Shown: positions 26,172 to 41,537 of the stretch, one piece after another
Position numbering within the stretch: the first letter of the stretch is position 1
How the letters are laid out: each line of letters starts with the position of its first letter
DNA from: Helopsaltes ochotensis
Lineage: Eukaryota; Chordata; Aves; Passeriformes; Locustellidae
DNA: 64,000 nt
Assembly (NCBI GenBank): GCA_013400155.1
Contig: VXBM01000192.1
Span: 582,149-646,148 of the forward strand
Direction: 5' to 3'
Notes under the pieces: generated by a model
Seen by the model: the letters and a program-made list of their open reading frames with translations, nothing else
The model's database searches: none
What the model was told of the DNA's origin: nothing
Position numbers and translations under genes: made by a program

Positions 26172-29100
26172 GTATAGAATCTATATGGTGACAAAAGGAG
26201 GCATCTTAATGCCTCCCTTAGTCCCCAGCCATTTGAACACTTCTTTCATGCATCTCCTGCCACTCCACATGTTGTGGAGTTACATGCCTTGATGCTGGCA
26301 CAAAAAAAAAGGGGGTCATCCCATATGGTCAGAGGTAAAGCAGCAGAGGGAGAGCTGTTTTTTGGCTCCATGTGGACCTAGCCCTGGCGGGGCAACCCAG
26401 GCAAGGACAGAGCTACAGCTCTTGAAATGCTTGGATAGCCACAGCAGCTCCTCCCCCAGCACCCCACTCACATGGATATCATGGATGATCTGGTGGACAC
26501 AGACAGGGTAAATCTGGATGGACTCAGGACTGCATGGATGACCTCTCTCCACAGCATCCCACCAAATCCCTTGGCTGCCTTAGACCAAGCCATTGCAGTT
26601 AGGGTGTAGTTATTTTAAACTGGGATATCTTCAGTCCACTGGTGGAATGTTGGATGAAGTGCTTATTTCAGAAAGAGAAACACATTTAATGAACTACGAC
26701 TCTTTTCCCTCCCAAGTGAGTATCACTGTTCAGAATACCTGTGAGAAAGGGAGCTGTAAACATCTCCCAAGCAGTCTGGCACAAGTCTGGCACAGGAACA
26801 TAGAGAAAATCAGTGTGATGCTCTGGTTAGCAAATGTGGCTAATCATTCTTATATTTTTCCTCCAGGCATGGACAACTCAGAGATTGCCATAAAGACTGT
26901 TTTACAGTCTCCCTGAAGGATAATTAGCAGCAATAAAAATATTTTCAAAATTGCTGGCTGGTTAATAATGTGCACCACACAGGAGAGCCCTGAGCATCGG
27001 CTAATGATGAGGCATGAAATGCCTCCAAACTAGTAAGCAGTCCAAAATAAAAGGCTGTGTTTTGCTTCTCCATTGTACAGCAGCAGCAATCTGGAACACA
27101 CAGGGGATATGTTGTTTCAGACAGGGAGCAACATAAAATCCAAATGTTGTTTTTAACCATTATCCAAGTAAAAGAAAAAGAAATCTCTCTTGTGGGAGCT
27201 GAATTCAGAGCTGTTCTCCTATGCAGGGATGACTGGAGTCATCAGGAGGCATAATTTTGCATCTTCACTTGCTTCAGGAGATTTGCAATTGGAAGAAGTT
27301 CAGTGTGATGGTGTTTCCCTGATCAAGTCCATGTCCTCTCCTGAACCCCTTAATTGCCTCTTTGTGTTCCAGTTTCAAAGTATTCCTGGTCACCTTACAG
27401 GTTCCTTCAATGAGCCAGGAGGGAAAGGATGGAAAGGGGTGAGGTGGAGGATATGTCATGGGTTTACAGATTGCAAAGCTCCCAGGCAACCTACGGCTCC
27501 ACACCTGTGCTGCTCAGGGCTCACTGCCTTCAGCCCTTGGGGACAGCAAGTCCTTCCTTCCAAACTGATCAAAACAAAGAGCAAAAGAAAATGATACAGC
27601 ATGAACATGAGCTATAAAGTAACCAGGGACCTGGGGATGCCAGAAATGAAGGTGCAAAAGTCAAGAAACAGAGCAAGTGGTGAACCCACCTGATCTCCAG
27701 GTGTGCCCTGCTCATTGCCCCTACCTGTGATTTTGAGCCTTGCGCCTGACAAAGAAGGCAGCTTTGAAATTGCTTTCCACATATTGCACTGCATGTTATC
27801 TCTATCAGTCTGTCATTGACTGTGGCATGCAAAGGTTGTGACTGATAGTGAAATAAAGCACTTTATTTTGAAAGGGTTACTCCATGACCTTCTCACTTTA
27901 ATATTGTTTGAAAGTATAAAAGGTTTAAAAATAGCTACATTAGCAGTTGTACATGAACAATACGTTAGTATTGGTTATTTGGGAGTTTGTAGGCTGGTCA
28001 GTCATACGTCCTCTGGAATCCAAGTCCATTTGAAGAAACACTGGCACATCATGTAATGTTATGCTTAAAGACCTTTTGCTCTGAATACTCATTTACTGTG
28101 ATGTTCTTCACATGTGTTAGTGTCATACATAAATGAGAAAAAAAAATCGGAAGTAAGATGCAAATTTTCTGAGATTAGAAAATATTTGTCCATAAAATCA
28201 TCATCAAAATTATCCTCCTATCACTAACAAGTATCTAATTGTAAAACTGACTTCTGGAATGGCTGAGAAGGGTGTTGTGACTCTTTTAATAATATAATGT
28301 GTATAAAAACACAGTCTCATGACCTTGCATTTGTTCTGTATGAATAAAATCTTCATTTTAATGCCTGACATTAGTTTTAAAAAGGGCATACTTATTTTTA
28401 ACCTCATCTATTAATAGTATTCAACATTAAACCACCCCCAAAGACTGCAAAGTTACAGAGGACATTTTTTTTCAGTACAGAATCAATGCCTAAATAATTT
28501 TCACATGAATATTCTGGATGAAAATGAATTTCTGCAAGGAAATTATTTCAAAAAATAGTCTAAGTTATTTGGCCTAAATTTCAAGATAGTATTCCTGGTA
28601 CTTTGAGAGCTTTAATAGGTTTCTGGTTGAATTAAATGCAAAACTTGAAATGGGTTGTGAGTGGAAGTGGGTGGAAGAAGTTTTGATCACTGATTGCAAA
28701 GTTGCCACCTTTCTTTGGCTCATTATTGGCAAGATATACTTCTACAGAGACATTTATGGCAGCAGAGCAAATCTTGCTTTACTGAGCTGACACCATGCTC
28801 TCTGGCTATAACAAACATATCCCACAGGTTTGGGGGTTGAAATGTTTCCAGCTCTAGCCTTTCCTGGCACTGGAAGGTGCTGGCATTGGAGAGAAAGAGC
28901 TTTCCTTTGGACCAACAAGAGTGTCTCTACCCCTCTCTTTTGCACAGTGCATAGCCACAGAAGATGCAAGGCTAAGGATATTTGGAATTTAAGGACTTTG
29001 AGGAGCCCTAAGCCACCAGGCAGCTTTGAACACTCAAAGAGGAGCATGGTCAGAGCTCTCTCTCCCTCCTCTCTGTTGCTCTCCAGCCAACCATGCACAT

Positions 29101-31519
29101 ATGGGGCTGATGTAGTGTGCAAGAGCACTTGGAAATCAAACATCTGTTTGATGCGGGATCAAAACATAATAAATGGAGGTGGGTCAAGAAGTGTTGCCAG
29201 AAAGATCCGAGAACACCCTGCTATCAACTACAAATCACCACCAAAGCTCTACAATGGCTGCTATGTTCATACAGTGAGAAAGTAGTTTGTACTTGGCAGT
29301 GTCAGAGCTTGGAAGCTATCAGATGGCAGCCTGTTTTTCCAAAGGCTTTTCTCATTGAGGGATGCTAGCCACTCTCATAAAGCTGCAGGCCAGCTCAAAG
29401 TCCTGGGAGCCAGATCCCATTCTAATTCTGTGTGATTCTAACATGAAAGAACAAAGGGCCATATCCTGCCATTTATACATTTACAGGCCTTTTAATGGAC
29501 ACAGCTTAGAGACCCAGATATAGATCAATGGCAGGATATAGTCATAATGACCAAAACTGAGCTAAAAGAATGGTGTCTTCCTATTTCAAGTTTATATGAC
29601 ATAGCACTTGCACATAATGGAGACCAGATTTTTCTTTTAAACAAGCTGTCAAAGTATCTGTTGCGTCCCATTGAAGGAATGCTTGAATAGCAAATTCCAA
29701 ACCTAACACTTCAGTAAATCTAGCAAATTTGTTACACTACACCACACAGAGAACTCTCTGCAGATCTTTTCAGTTCGACTTTTGCAGCTAGAGTATCTTG
29801 GCTGAGACCACAGCTGGAGTCGTTACCAATAAAATGAGCCACCTTAAAAGATGATGGGTGATGATGCTTCTCTGGAGTACTCAGCACCAACCATGCCATA
29901 TCTTTCAGTTTATGCAGGACAACATTTGTGTGATGACTTTGTCTTAGAGCTAAATCTGCCTACCAAGTTGCTGAATGTTCAATCTTTACAGTGTGTGCAT
30001 TACTGCACAGTAAAAATTCCCCCCAAAACCAGACACAGAGGTTTCAGCTGAACTATATTTTTAGAAGTTAGCTTATCCTTCTGCTGGTGGTTATTAGTCC
30101 AAATAACTCATGACAGCCTAATTTCTCTTTAAACTTTTTCTCCCTCACAGTCAGAGGTAGCATTTAAAAATATTTGGAAGGGTGCTCTTTGTTTTTCTTC
30201 CCAAAATCTCCACAAAGATGTTGTGGGTAACTGCAAGAGTATCTTCCACATTCCTTTATGGTAGTACACAGGGATATGATTTATTCAGACCCAGAGCACT
30301 TTAAACACGCGCCAAGCCAAAGCGCGCTGAGTCTCAGAGCGGAGCCCTGGAGCATCCACCTAGACTGTTCACAAACCTGGCTCAAGAAAGCAATCTCTGC
30401 ACTGTCCAAGAGTAACAGGGTATATGACAGTGCTGCTAAAAACCTAGGAGGCTAATGTGAACCAACCAGGCCATCTGGGGCTATTTAGCTGTTCTTGTTG
30501 TGTGATAACATAACTTGGCATGAAGGGCTGGAGCCTCCAGCAAAATCAGACATGACAAAATACTCTGAGCTGAGTCAGAAAAAATAATGGTTCTTTTTGC
30601 TGCATATAAGCAGAAATCACTGACTTTTGCATGGCAGACAGCAGGCTGACAGGAGTGGCTGCTCAGTGGTGCCTTTTGACTACTGATCACCTTGAAAATG
30701 CTGAGAAATGGAGGGCTCCTTACGCTTTTTTTGTTGTGCAAACATTTACGGTGCTGATTCTTGTTCTGGAAAATGAGGCCACATCTGCATCTAGAATGAG
30801 AGGGAGCTACTGAAGCAGCTGTAGCTCAGGATGGCTTCCCAGGAGAAGCTGGCAACCATGAGGTCCCCCTGAGATGAAACACATAATACTGTGATTTTTC
30901 AGTCTTATCCCTTTACTGAGGCTAAATGTGAATTAAGAGACTTTCAGTATTTGTCTTGGAGAGAAACAACTATTCCTCCTGCTTGCTGAGATGAGACAAA
31001 CTTGATCCTGAGGAATGGGAAGTGAGACCCCCAACTTCCATAGCTACAGATCAAGGATACACATATGTGGTGGGCTTTCCCCCACCAGCAACATGGATTT
31101 ACAGGAATATCAGCAGCGTTGGCAGGAATGGAACCACGTGGACCAGACGCACAACATGATGCAGTCTCTGGTGCATGAGGTGATAGCTCCTCTAAACTGG
31201 GTCTGCTGCAATGGACTGTGCCTGAGGGAATAAAGATGTCTGAGATTACACAATGAGGTAGCCTGAGGTAAAGATGAACATGCTTTTTACTGGGTAGTAA
31301 AAAGAGAAATGCTGGGAACCTCAGAAGACAGACTGGAACTGGAACCTGGCACATTCATCTGTGCATAGCTGTCACCTGCCACCTGGGAGGAAAAGCAAAC
31401 CTAAATTACCCTATAGGGACTGCTGCTCTAACACTTTATGAGTGCTCCCTGTCAACACTACCTAAAACTGCTGTGGTTTAAGGATAATTTTTGTAGTAGG
31501 TTTGAAGTAGGTGAATTCA

Positions 31520-31551
31520 GGACGGCTTGTGACTAGGACAGCTTGTGACTA
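31520..31551. repeat. 16-bp tandem duplication
   Basis: GGACGGCTTGTGACTA is followed directly by GGACAGCTTGTGACTA, one mismatch apart. Confidence 0.9.
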
Positions 31552-32818
31552 TAGTGGAGAACTGCTACTCAGAGGAGGTATAGAACCTGCCCCAGGCTCT
31601 CTGTAGTTTGTTTCTCACAACTTGTGAGGCTTCCAACCTCCCCTTCACCCGGGGCTAGGGGCGATGCTCTGGTTTGGTAACATTTTTTGCCCTTGATCTG
31701 TGGGACACAGATGACCCGCAGTGCATGACAATGATGCCTCAGGTCATTTTGGTTTTGGTGGGTGTTTTGCAGCTGACATCTTCATGTTGCAAAGTCCCAG
31801 GCATGCACAGGCTGAACTGTGCAAAACTTCAAGCAACGACCTCAGCTTTGTGACTTAGGAGTGCTTGGTAGTGCTGGAGGGGAAAACAAGACTATGATTC
31901 TGTTACTGCTGAGACAGATTTGCTCCTGCAGCCACAGTTTGCTTTTGAATTGGAAGAGTACTGAGAAATTTAGCCAGCCTGGAAAGTTATAAAAAGAGGG
32001 AAGGAAGTCCAGAAAATAACCCAAGCTTGTGCTGGGAGCAGAAGAGTCAACAAAATCTGCTTTCACTTTTTTTTTCTTTTGTGACCTTTTGCATCCTATT
32101 GTTATAATTCCAGGTACTGTTCTAGCCTCTGCACTTGCTTTTCTTTCACTTTGTTTTGTTTTTATGGCTATGCTTACTGCCTATCCCATGTACAGATGAA
32201 TTCATAAATCATTATTAAAAAACCCAAAACACCAGAAAGCCTGAGAGGAGGGAAAACAACTAGAACTCTAAACCAGACTAAACTAGTACTCTAAACCAAA
32301 GGAATATCACAGTGTCTTTCCCAAGACTCCCAGCCTTTTCCCAGTTCCTTCCCATGTCACCTGATTGCTTGTGCAATCCTGCTAGCTGTGCTGCCTGACA
32401 CCATGCACACCTGGTGTCAGCAGCATGGGCTGGGAAGGGTGGAGCTCTCTGGTTTTGCTCTCACAAAAGCAGGGTTTAGAGGATGGTTCTTATCAGCTAA
32501 ACTGACAAGGGCCATGTATCAGAGCCGAGGATCACTGAAGAACTCAGGTCACAGTTGTGCTGCTTAAGGCTCTCTAGGTCAGGCTCATGCTGCAGAGAGC
32601 TGTGCAGAGCAGTCCAGAACACAGCGAAATATGAAGCGTGCAGGCAGTACAGGATCTAGCTGACCCCCTGCCCTTATTTCTTGAGTAGAATAGCTATGAA
32701 GATCCCTGAGTGAGAAGCTAAAACTAGAAGATCCTGTTGGGGAGAGGAAGGGCAGAGGAAGGAGGAAGAGGTGTTGGTGCTTGTAGAGTTTTTCAGAGCA
32801 CAGGAGTCTTCCTATCTG

Positions 32819-32859
32819 AGAGCAGAGGTAAAAACAACACCAGAGCAGAGGTAAAAACA
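32819..32859. repeat. 18-bp direct repeat with 23-bp period
   Basis: AGAGCAGAGGTAAAAACA occurs at 32819-32836 and again at 32842-32859. Confidence 0.85.
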
Positions 32860-33727
32860 CCATTTGCCATTGAAGTCTGAAAGTGTCTGCGTGTGTTTTA
32901 TTTGTGTACGTGTTTTTTCTTCAAATGGAATTTGGACAGTGTTTTGCACTGAGTGATTTCCAGAAAGTCTTGTTCTTCATCCTCATGGAATTTTTTAAGG
33001 AGATATTTGCCCAGGCTGTCCACATGAGAGTGTCTTGTAATGTTGATCCCTCAGAGAACAATCACGGATGAAATCGCAAAAAATGTTGTGCAACACTGTT
33101 TTTCTGAATTAGGAGCTTGGAAATAACAAACATACTGGAATTTGGTTTCAGTCCATTCCCTTCTTTATTTGACCTCCTATCAAAAAGAAATAATTATTCT
33201 TCTTCTTCTGGAATAGGAGCTGTGTCAGCCAGTGTATTGGTACATCTGTGAAATGCACAGGCTTACTTCAAAACAACAATTTCTTTTGGAAAGGGAAATT
33301 GCACTGAATTTTTCTGAAGTCATTGGCCAACCATGCAATGACAGGATGGGAATTTGTCCTTCTTTTTGACAGATCACCGTAGTCCTCAATTGACTAAAGC
33401 CCTTTCAATATGCTCCCCTTTGATAGCTCTGTGGGTTACAGCACCCCAGTCCTTCTGCTCCAGCAAAGCCAGCCCTCTATCCCAGCTCCCAGAGAACTTC
33501 TTTTCACATCCTCTTTAACCACTGAGAGCCCTGTATGTCCACTAGCCCCTCACCCTCACAGTGCTCACACAAGGACTGTGCTGTCCACCAGTCCTGGGAC
33601 GTTTTGAGGAACCAATCTTCATCCCACCACCTCTTCCCACATTTGGAATCAGATCTGCTGCTGCCACAGTGAACTCCAGAGCCTGTGTGGCCCATGGCCA
33701 TAGACAGTCTGTGAGCATGAGAAACTG

Positions 33728-33743
33728 GCCTGCCTGCCTGCCT
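33728..33743. repeat. Tetranucleotide microsatellite (GCCT)4
   Basis: Four exact GCCT units. Confidence 0.9.
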
Positions 33744-36700
33744 CTTCCTCAGCTGCATACTTTGTCTGCAGCCCCAGCAGTCTTCTCCTCACCTCCAGGC
33801 TTGCTGAGAGCAGAAGGGGAAGGCAAGGAAGAGGGAGTACAGCCAAGGAGTCTCCCTATGGCTGCTGCACCTTCTCCTCGCTGGCATTGTACAGCCTCCA
33901 CAGCCACTCCATTGAGCCTCCATTGCTGCACCTGCTAGCACTGGTGAAGTCAACAGCAATTCCCAGCTTGGACAGCTTGACAACCTCACCATCTTCTCAG
34001 GCACCCTTCACCACAGCCACACACACACCAGTCCCCTCAGATCTGCTTAACACATCTCCTGCTCTGCATTCCCCTTTTCCTACCAGCACCACATTGTTTT
34101 GGAGCTACTCTTTACTTACTGTCCTCCCTTGCCTCTTGCCTCAGAGGAAGCTTGCTCAGAGGAATCTTGCTGTCAAACAGCAAGATGAAACAGATCACTG
34201 GGATGTTCAGACCCTCACAGGGTGATTCCTTGCTTGTCCACAAGGATGTGTAGGTATTCACTACTGAGGTTTTTCAGGAATGGCTATTGAGACAGAGGAG
34301 GCCTGGAAAGGAGGTGGGAAGATTATCTGTACACAAGCAATTGATCACAGTATTTGGCTTGCTGATTTTATGATTATAGTCCTAAAGGCCAGCAGGACTC
34401 TGTGCTGGGGTTTTTAAAAGCTTATAGAGGCCATATTTATCCTACAGATTTTTTTTCAAATTCTCAATTTGCTTTTAAAGCATCATCAAATAGCATACAA
34501 TCTTTTGTGAACTCTCCCCCTCCTCCCATTTAAAACACACTTTCCAAGCAGCAAAATCTGCCTCTTAGTGATTGAACTGGGAAAATGCTTGTGTTGCTAG
34601 TATTTTTTTTCCTCTTGAATACTGTAATTGTGCCTGCATAAGGCAAGAATTTAACATAATTCTGAACAGACAACCTAAATATACAGCCAATATGATCACA
34701 GACTCCTGGGTTCTCAGGAAAGGTAATTTTCAGCAGCAGCCTGATCATTGAACAGGGAAAACCTGCCTATAGCTCATTATGGGCCTGTTTTGAAAACACT
34801 GACTGCTTCTTGAGAAATCTGTGTGTTCTCAGAAGAAAATGAAGGTGAAATAACTGAGAGAAGAAGCACAAGATTCTATTTGCACAATTTATCCATGCGA
34901 ATCAACCTCTTGATTTACCCAGCATATAGAAGCTGATGTAACTGCCCTGAAATCCACTATGGATATAATTGAAACCTGCTGCAAAACTGTGATTTTCTTA
35001 CTGAGTGCTTACTCACTGTAACTGTGAAATTTCAAAATTTTACCAGTGTATTCTATTGCTTGTCTTGTATAGTAAATAGAATGTTGAAAAACTGGCTTTC
35101 TCCTCAGGTTTGTTGGTTTTGTAAAGATTCCAATAACTACCACATCACTCAATATTTCTTAATGTGCTTGCACAGACATGAAAATTTATGATAGATAGAT
35201 GGATTTTGAGAAAAAAATACAGCAGCAATTACTCACAGATGTGTCTTTCTGTGTTCAGCTGCATTTTTTTTATTATTATCATCTATATGCCTTTTCCAAG
35301 CTATATGCTCCCAGAGAAATACACATTCCTTTCAACTTGGAACCATGCAAGTGTAGCAAGTCTCCTAATAGGAATATATGGGTCATGGTACTACATGACT
35401 TAACTCTGATTCAACGACTTATGCTCTTTTTCAACTACTTTATCACCAATAGCTGCTGTTGAAGGAGCCAAAATGAATGCAAATTGGAAGAACATAAGGA
35501 ACGGTCTTTTTCATTATGTAAATATCTATTTTAGGTTCATTTATAAAGATATTTCCATTTATTTTCAGAAGGAAAATGTTACATTTACTTAACTTTTGTC
35601 AACTGAAATGAATGGGCTCATTCAATTGCTCCCAAGGGGTATATTTGGAACTGCCATTAGTCCCATTAAAATCAGAACTAGGCTCGAAGTGACCTGCAGA
35701 ATGGAGCACTGTGGTGTACAATAAAACTACAGATGAGTCTTCAGGAGATGCTAAAGGCAAAAACATTTCTCACCCATGTACCAAACTTTGCTGTTTCCCC
35801 CAATGACTATGAAAATTGTCTGAACAGTACAGAATTCCTGAAAGACTTCATAAATTATCCTATGTATAAAAGTAGATACAAACTTTGTATTATTCTTCCT
35901 CTGTAGGAAAGAGAGTACTTAGAGTAATCTCAGACAATCACTGTTGTCTCCTCTTGATATCATTGACATTTCAAGTTGTTTTTTTTTAAATATGCCACAG
36001 TCACAGAGACAAAACACAAATGACCCACAAAACTCCCAAATTTTAACCAGACAAGAATGTATAAATATAAACAGGGCTGATGAAAAATTCAATCAATTCC
36101 ATTTTAATTGCAGGCAGCCAAAAGGTCCTTTGAGTCAAAATAGGCTGCAAAAATTTGAATCCCACACATGAAATTAACCCTGACCAATACTAGTATTGCT
36201 CGTGATAGGAAGACCTTTATTGGATGCCAGAACCTTGTTCAGTGTATAGCTTTCCATGACTGGCCTAGCCTTTCCTCTTTAAGATGTTTCCATGCTACAG
36301 TACTCTTGGAGCAACAGAGAATATGGAAAAAAAGGAAAAATGAGTGCATGTAAACAAACTTGAAGTCTTTCAAACCCCTCTGCATCCCTTAGACTATTTC
36401 ATTTTCCCCACTGCAGACCTTTATTCCAATCTCAGCCCTCTGTACACTTACCACAGATGAAGAAACAATGGCAAAGACTGACACAATTTGGGCTTTCTGC
36501 TACCACTGCCTGTGCCACTGTCAGGGCAATGGGTAAAAGCAGTCAAACTGCTGGGCATGGCAGTGCTGGCTGAGCAAGCCCAGGGGGCCTGGTCTTGAGA
36601 ACTCTTGCAGATATTATAGCTGGATCCATAAAATAACCTGTTGAAGTTGACTGTGCAGTATCCAAATACATTTAAAGCAGAGGATACTCCATGTCCCTCT

Positions 36701-39700
36701 CCTAGCTTCACAAGAGCTCTGAACTGATGTTATGAACTGAAGTGACACTGTACCTGGCAGGTGGAGCATGGTATATATGTGGGGATGAGCTGTTTCTGTG
36801 TGGGAGCGACCACTCCATCTCCACAGAAATGGTGAGTAGCTTCTCTGTTGGCTTGTTTGGCTTAGTTCTGTCTCTTCTGCTCAGACCCACAGAACTGCTG
36901 GTGTCCACAAGACTCAGTTTTAGATGGTACATGGGCATTCCTACAAGCACACTAGGAAAAAATGTTCATCTACTGTTTATCCTACTCTTTGGTCCTATTC
37001 AGACGAGTCCCACCAGGGCCTATTGCAACCTGTAACAATTCCTCTGAAGTTGGAGCCTTTTATACTGCAGGTGCTTATTCTAGCTTAATTTCTAGAAATT
37101 AGTTAAAGAAAGAGAGTGAGATACTGCTTAGACTGGGATTTTATGTCACTGAGTCATTATTTTTTTAATGAGTTTTAAGAAATTTAGGACTAGAGGTACC
37201 TTCTGCTGATTTCACCATACTCTCCCTATCTTATTTCATTCTTATGAAATAGGAGTATTCATTGCCAATTCAAATTTCATTAGATTGCATCTAGATTCAA
37301 GATTTGCCTTGTTTCTTTCTTTTTAATTTTTAGTTTAGAGGGTTATCTGGAGGAAAATATCCAGGACTTGAATGAGAGGTTTAATTTTGCAAAGGCATTG
37401 ATGTTCTTAACTCTTGTTTAGGATCTAGATCCCACTCATGAATCTAAATGTTCAGCTCCACACCACAAAAGAACATAAGTAGTCTGCCTCAAACCAAGAT
37501 GTATAAATTACTTTCTAACTTGTCTGGACTGAATCTAGTACAGAAAGCCCCATAAGATATTGCTCCACACTACTGTGAGACAACGTAAGGAAATCCAGAG
37601 CACCAGCTTCTGATAGACACTTAGTGTTGATTGATATCGTTCTGAATCAAGACTTTCAGCATCATGAAGTAAAACTGTGGGTCTCAAGTGGCTACTGGAA
37701 AATGCATGCATGCTTAAATATGTATATTGTTTATGGTGTTCCCCTGGATTTTCACGTAGGCAACAAGATACAGTCTTCAATATGTCACTTTTTTTGCTTC
37801 TACATGTATAGATGCTTACACAGGCTTCTCTTGCTGATTCTCAGCTCCAACTGAACTAAACTCAAGAAGCCACAGGTAATTTTGGATGATATCCCAGGAT
37901 CACTGGCAGAGAGTGACACAACTCTACAGCTGTCTGTTCAGCCTTGAGGTTACTTGGGACTTGCTGCAAAACATATTCTGGCCATCAACACGTTTGTTGT
38001 ACATAGGGGTTATCAAACATATTTTTTGCAGCTGTGCCAGTGAATGACCTAGTTTATGAACCAAAATATGCTGTTGGAAGAGGCTGTGTCTCACCCTGCA
38101 CAATTTAACTGAAAAAAGTATAGGCAGGAGCTGTATTTTAACATGTCAAAATACATTTTAATGTGCAAAAAGGATCCAGTGGTGTGCAGATTATCAGTAT
38201 GGAAATGATGTCCCCATTCATGGTTTACACTCCAAGCAATGGGAGGGGAGGCAGCGTGCTGACACAGCCTTACCTGAGCGAGACCTGAAGGTCAGCTGAG
38301 CTGTCACTGCTCCCTCACACAGAGATTTCACAACCCATAACTCGTTCTGGACATTCAGCCAAAGCTCTGCTCCTCATCCTCCAGGTATGGAGATAATGGG
38401 ATGCTACCACACAAAACCCCTGTCTCAGCCACATAAACATATTCTAGCCCTTCATCATGGAAAATCCCTTTGGTCCTTTGTATATTATTTTGGCTGTATG
38501 AAAATTTATCCTAACAAACAGCTCTGAAGCAAAAGTGCTGTACTAAAGACTGGTTTATAGTGGTAATTAGCAACACTTACTGTGCCATATACTTTCTCTT
38601 TGAAATTTTTCTGTAAATCCAGATTTGCTCAGAGACTTCTGGTCTGGGATGAACTGGAATTATCTAAGTACTTCAGCTGTAGTATTCAAGGTTAAAGGGA
38701 TAACTACCTGTGAAACTGCATTATCTGGGTAGACAATCCTAGTCACTCCTCCTTGTTGCAGTGCAACTTCGCTCATTTGCTTTGAAGGGTTAGGATCTTA
38801 CTCATAGAAAGGAAGGTTTCTGGTTTCCTGTCCCTCCCTTTACCTGTTGGGTGTGCAAAGCCACACAGATCCCAGTGGCCAACAATGATGGCTGATGGCA
38901 ACCACCACAAGGAAACCTTGCAGAGGCCTATGGGCTCTTTCGACGAAATATTGGTATTTATAACACAGACATTTATGATGGAATAGTGTCTTTTTAACCA
39001 ATGTGTAATGTATTCAGGGTGTGAATCATTTAATTCCAAACCAGACACCCAAAGTAAGTGTCAGATGAGCCATGCCCTTACCAGTATCTGCATCCCTCTG
39101 CTTGTCATGAGGAAAGCCTGGAGTGAGGGGATCAGAAACATTGCTCCAGACACACCTAAAAGCAGGCAAGATGTTTGATTCCTCCTGTGCATTTCCCAGG
39201 CCATGAGATCTGGGTCACCCTGAGTCCCACCCCCCAACCTTGCTCAGAGGGCTCCTCCTTTGCAATAGACCGGGGTTCTGCGACAGCTTTTGGCTGCTGG
39301 ACAGCCACTAGCTCTGTGCTTCAGACTTCCTTCTCTGATGGAGACAATTCCAGCACAGAAAGCAGTAGCAGGACTCTTTGAGGAATGGTTAATTTTATCT
39401 CCTTCCCCCTCCACCCCTGCTTCCTGTCATGGTAAGCTGAAATAATTAAACACTTGGGGTTTGTTTGCATGCATTGTTTATCCATCCTTGGTCTTGCTTC
39501 TATGTTTAACCTAGGAAATAACTCTCTATGATAATGTATCACTACATGCTGGTAACATCAGATAAGCTAAACTGGACAAAAATGTTTTCCTTGGCAATTC
39601 TCCACTTTCTTTAATTTGGCCAGAGAACCCACTTTACTTCTGGAATTGGGAAGGCCCCAGTTACACTTGACTGTAACACAAAGAGTTTCACAGTTTTTCT

Positions 39701-41537
39701 TGTTAAACTCCATGCAGGACTAGGAGAACAATCCTGCCATTCCTTTCCCTGCAGTATAATTGAGCTGATAAGCATCAAACCACACACATCAATACCCACA
39801 GTGAATGTCATTTGCATTAGCTTTCTGCCTTTACAGGGAAAAAAAAAGCAATCTGCTTATCAGCCCCCATCAGAAGCTGCACAAAGCTATAGGGATGCAT
39901 GTTAAAAGCTGAACACAGGGAAGGAGGAAAGCAGTGCACTTGTGCACTTGGAGGGAGCCCTTTGGGGGTGGAGACAGCATTCCGAGGCACAGCAGGAGGA
40001 GCTGGGTGAGCATCAGAGGAGCCCCTCCATTTACCCACAGGAGTGGGATGGAGACACTGCAGCAAGAGAGGGAGAGACAAGGTCGGGGTTCAGGCATCAT
40101 CACATGGGAGCAGCTTGTGCAGCAGCTCCTCTGTGCTCCCATCAGTGGGTTTCAAGCAAAGGGGTCAATCTGGAGATATGTGGGCACACAGAGAGAAAAG
40201 GACAGAGAGGGCTGTTGGAGGTCCTGTGTCTCTGGCCCCCAGGTAAGTGTGTGCTGGTGCTTGGGGAGGCTCCGGGCAGATTTAATCACTCCTTGCATTC
40301 CACCCAGGATGCAGCTACAGCTTTGAGCTGAGACACCTGAAGCACTGCTGAGGGCAATCACCTTCACCGTGGGCAGAGTCTATATGGCTGGGTGGGATGT
40401 ATGCACATAGGGCCACACAAGCTCCTGTGTTTTGGGCACGTGTGCAGGATTCACACCAGTAGCGTTGCCACAGGGTTTTACCTTCACGTTTGGCACCCAA
40501 CACAAAGTTTTGGCCTCTTGTGCCCTTTTCTGCCTGAAGATTAGAGTGTGGCACTGCCCATTGGAGACTCAGGACAGCAGCAGTGCAGCAGGTCCTTCAG
40601 CTGCAGCACCTTTCCCCTTCATGTCCCACCAAGTGCCTTGAAAAGCACTGGCTGGCCTTGCTGCAAACTCCACCACTGCACAGCAAGGGCAGCTCCTCTG
40701 CTCATGGTACATAACTCATTCATCCCACACGCAGCAAGTCTACTGCTTTAGAATACTGCATGTGAGATTTAGGGGGCTTCATGCCCAAAATATGCATTCC
40801 TGTGCATTTACTACACTTGTCCTAAGAGCTGTCTCTGTGCAAGTGATGGGCATACAGAGGATTTCTAATTTCAACAGAGTGGGAGGTGCTATGGAAAGCT
40901 GAGCTTGATTTCCAGGCAGCAAATGCAACTGGCATATAGTAATGCACACTGCTGGACTCTTCCTTGCAGCATATGTACAGGCTGAAAGCCTTAAATACAC
41001 TGGATTATTTGTTGGGGTTTTTTCCCACCCTTTCCTCCCTCCCTTAAGCCAAACATTTATGCAATAAAATATTTCTAGAGCACAATATATAAACAATGCA
41101 CACAATAAAAACAAGAACTGAGAAGGTCTGGTAAGAAAACAGCTGAACTGAACTTTATAGCCAGATAACTTAAGTTTCTGTGCATTTTATTTATATTTTT
41201 CAGATATTAAGGTGTTTTCCTTGCAATAGGTTTGACTTAGGAGTATTTTGCTTAACATGATTTTCTTAACAGAATATTTGATTTATGTTTTTTTTCTTAG
41301 TTATAACCAATGCATAATTTCTGGGACTTAGAACTTGGACTTCTGGTCAAATAACTTAGAAGCAAATTGTAATTTTGTGCCTTTTCCTGGTGCAGGTGGT
41401 GCCAAACCATAGATGAAAGCAAAGTGATTGTAGGCAAGGAGCAACAGCTTGGTGGCTGGGTTTCCTTTGAAGAGAGACAATACAAGTAATCTCTGAGTAA
41501 ATCTAGAGAAGAATCTGCAGCAGAGGCCAGTATCCAG

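Larger units (their letters stand above)
12876..41537. other. Long intergenic stretch, no gene recognised
   Basis: About 28.7 kb between RASA3 and GAS6 with only short ORFs (150 codons or fewer) that look random in composition and do not form spliceable series. I noticed no confident transposon here. Small tandem duplications and simple repeats are listed separately. Conserved non-coding elements may exist but cannot be judged from one sequence. Confidence 0.6.
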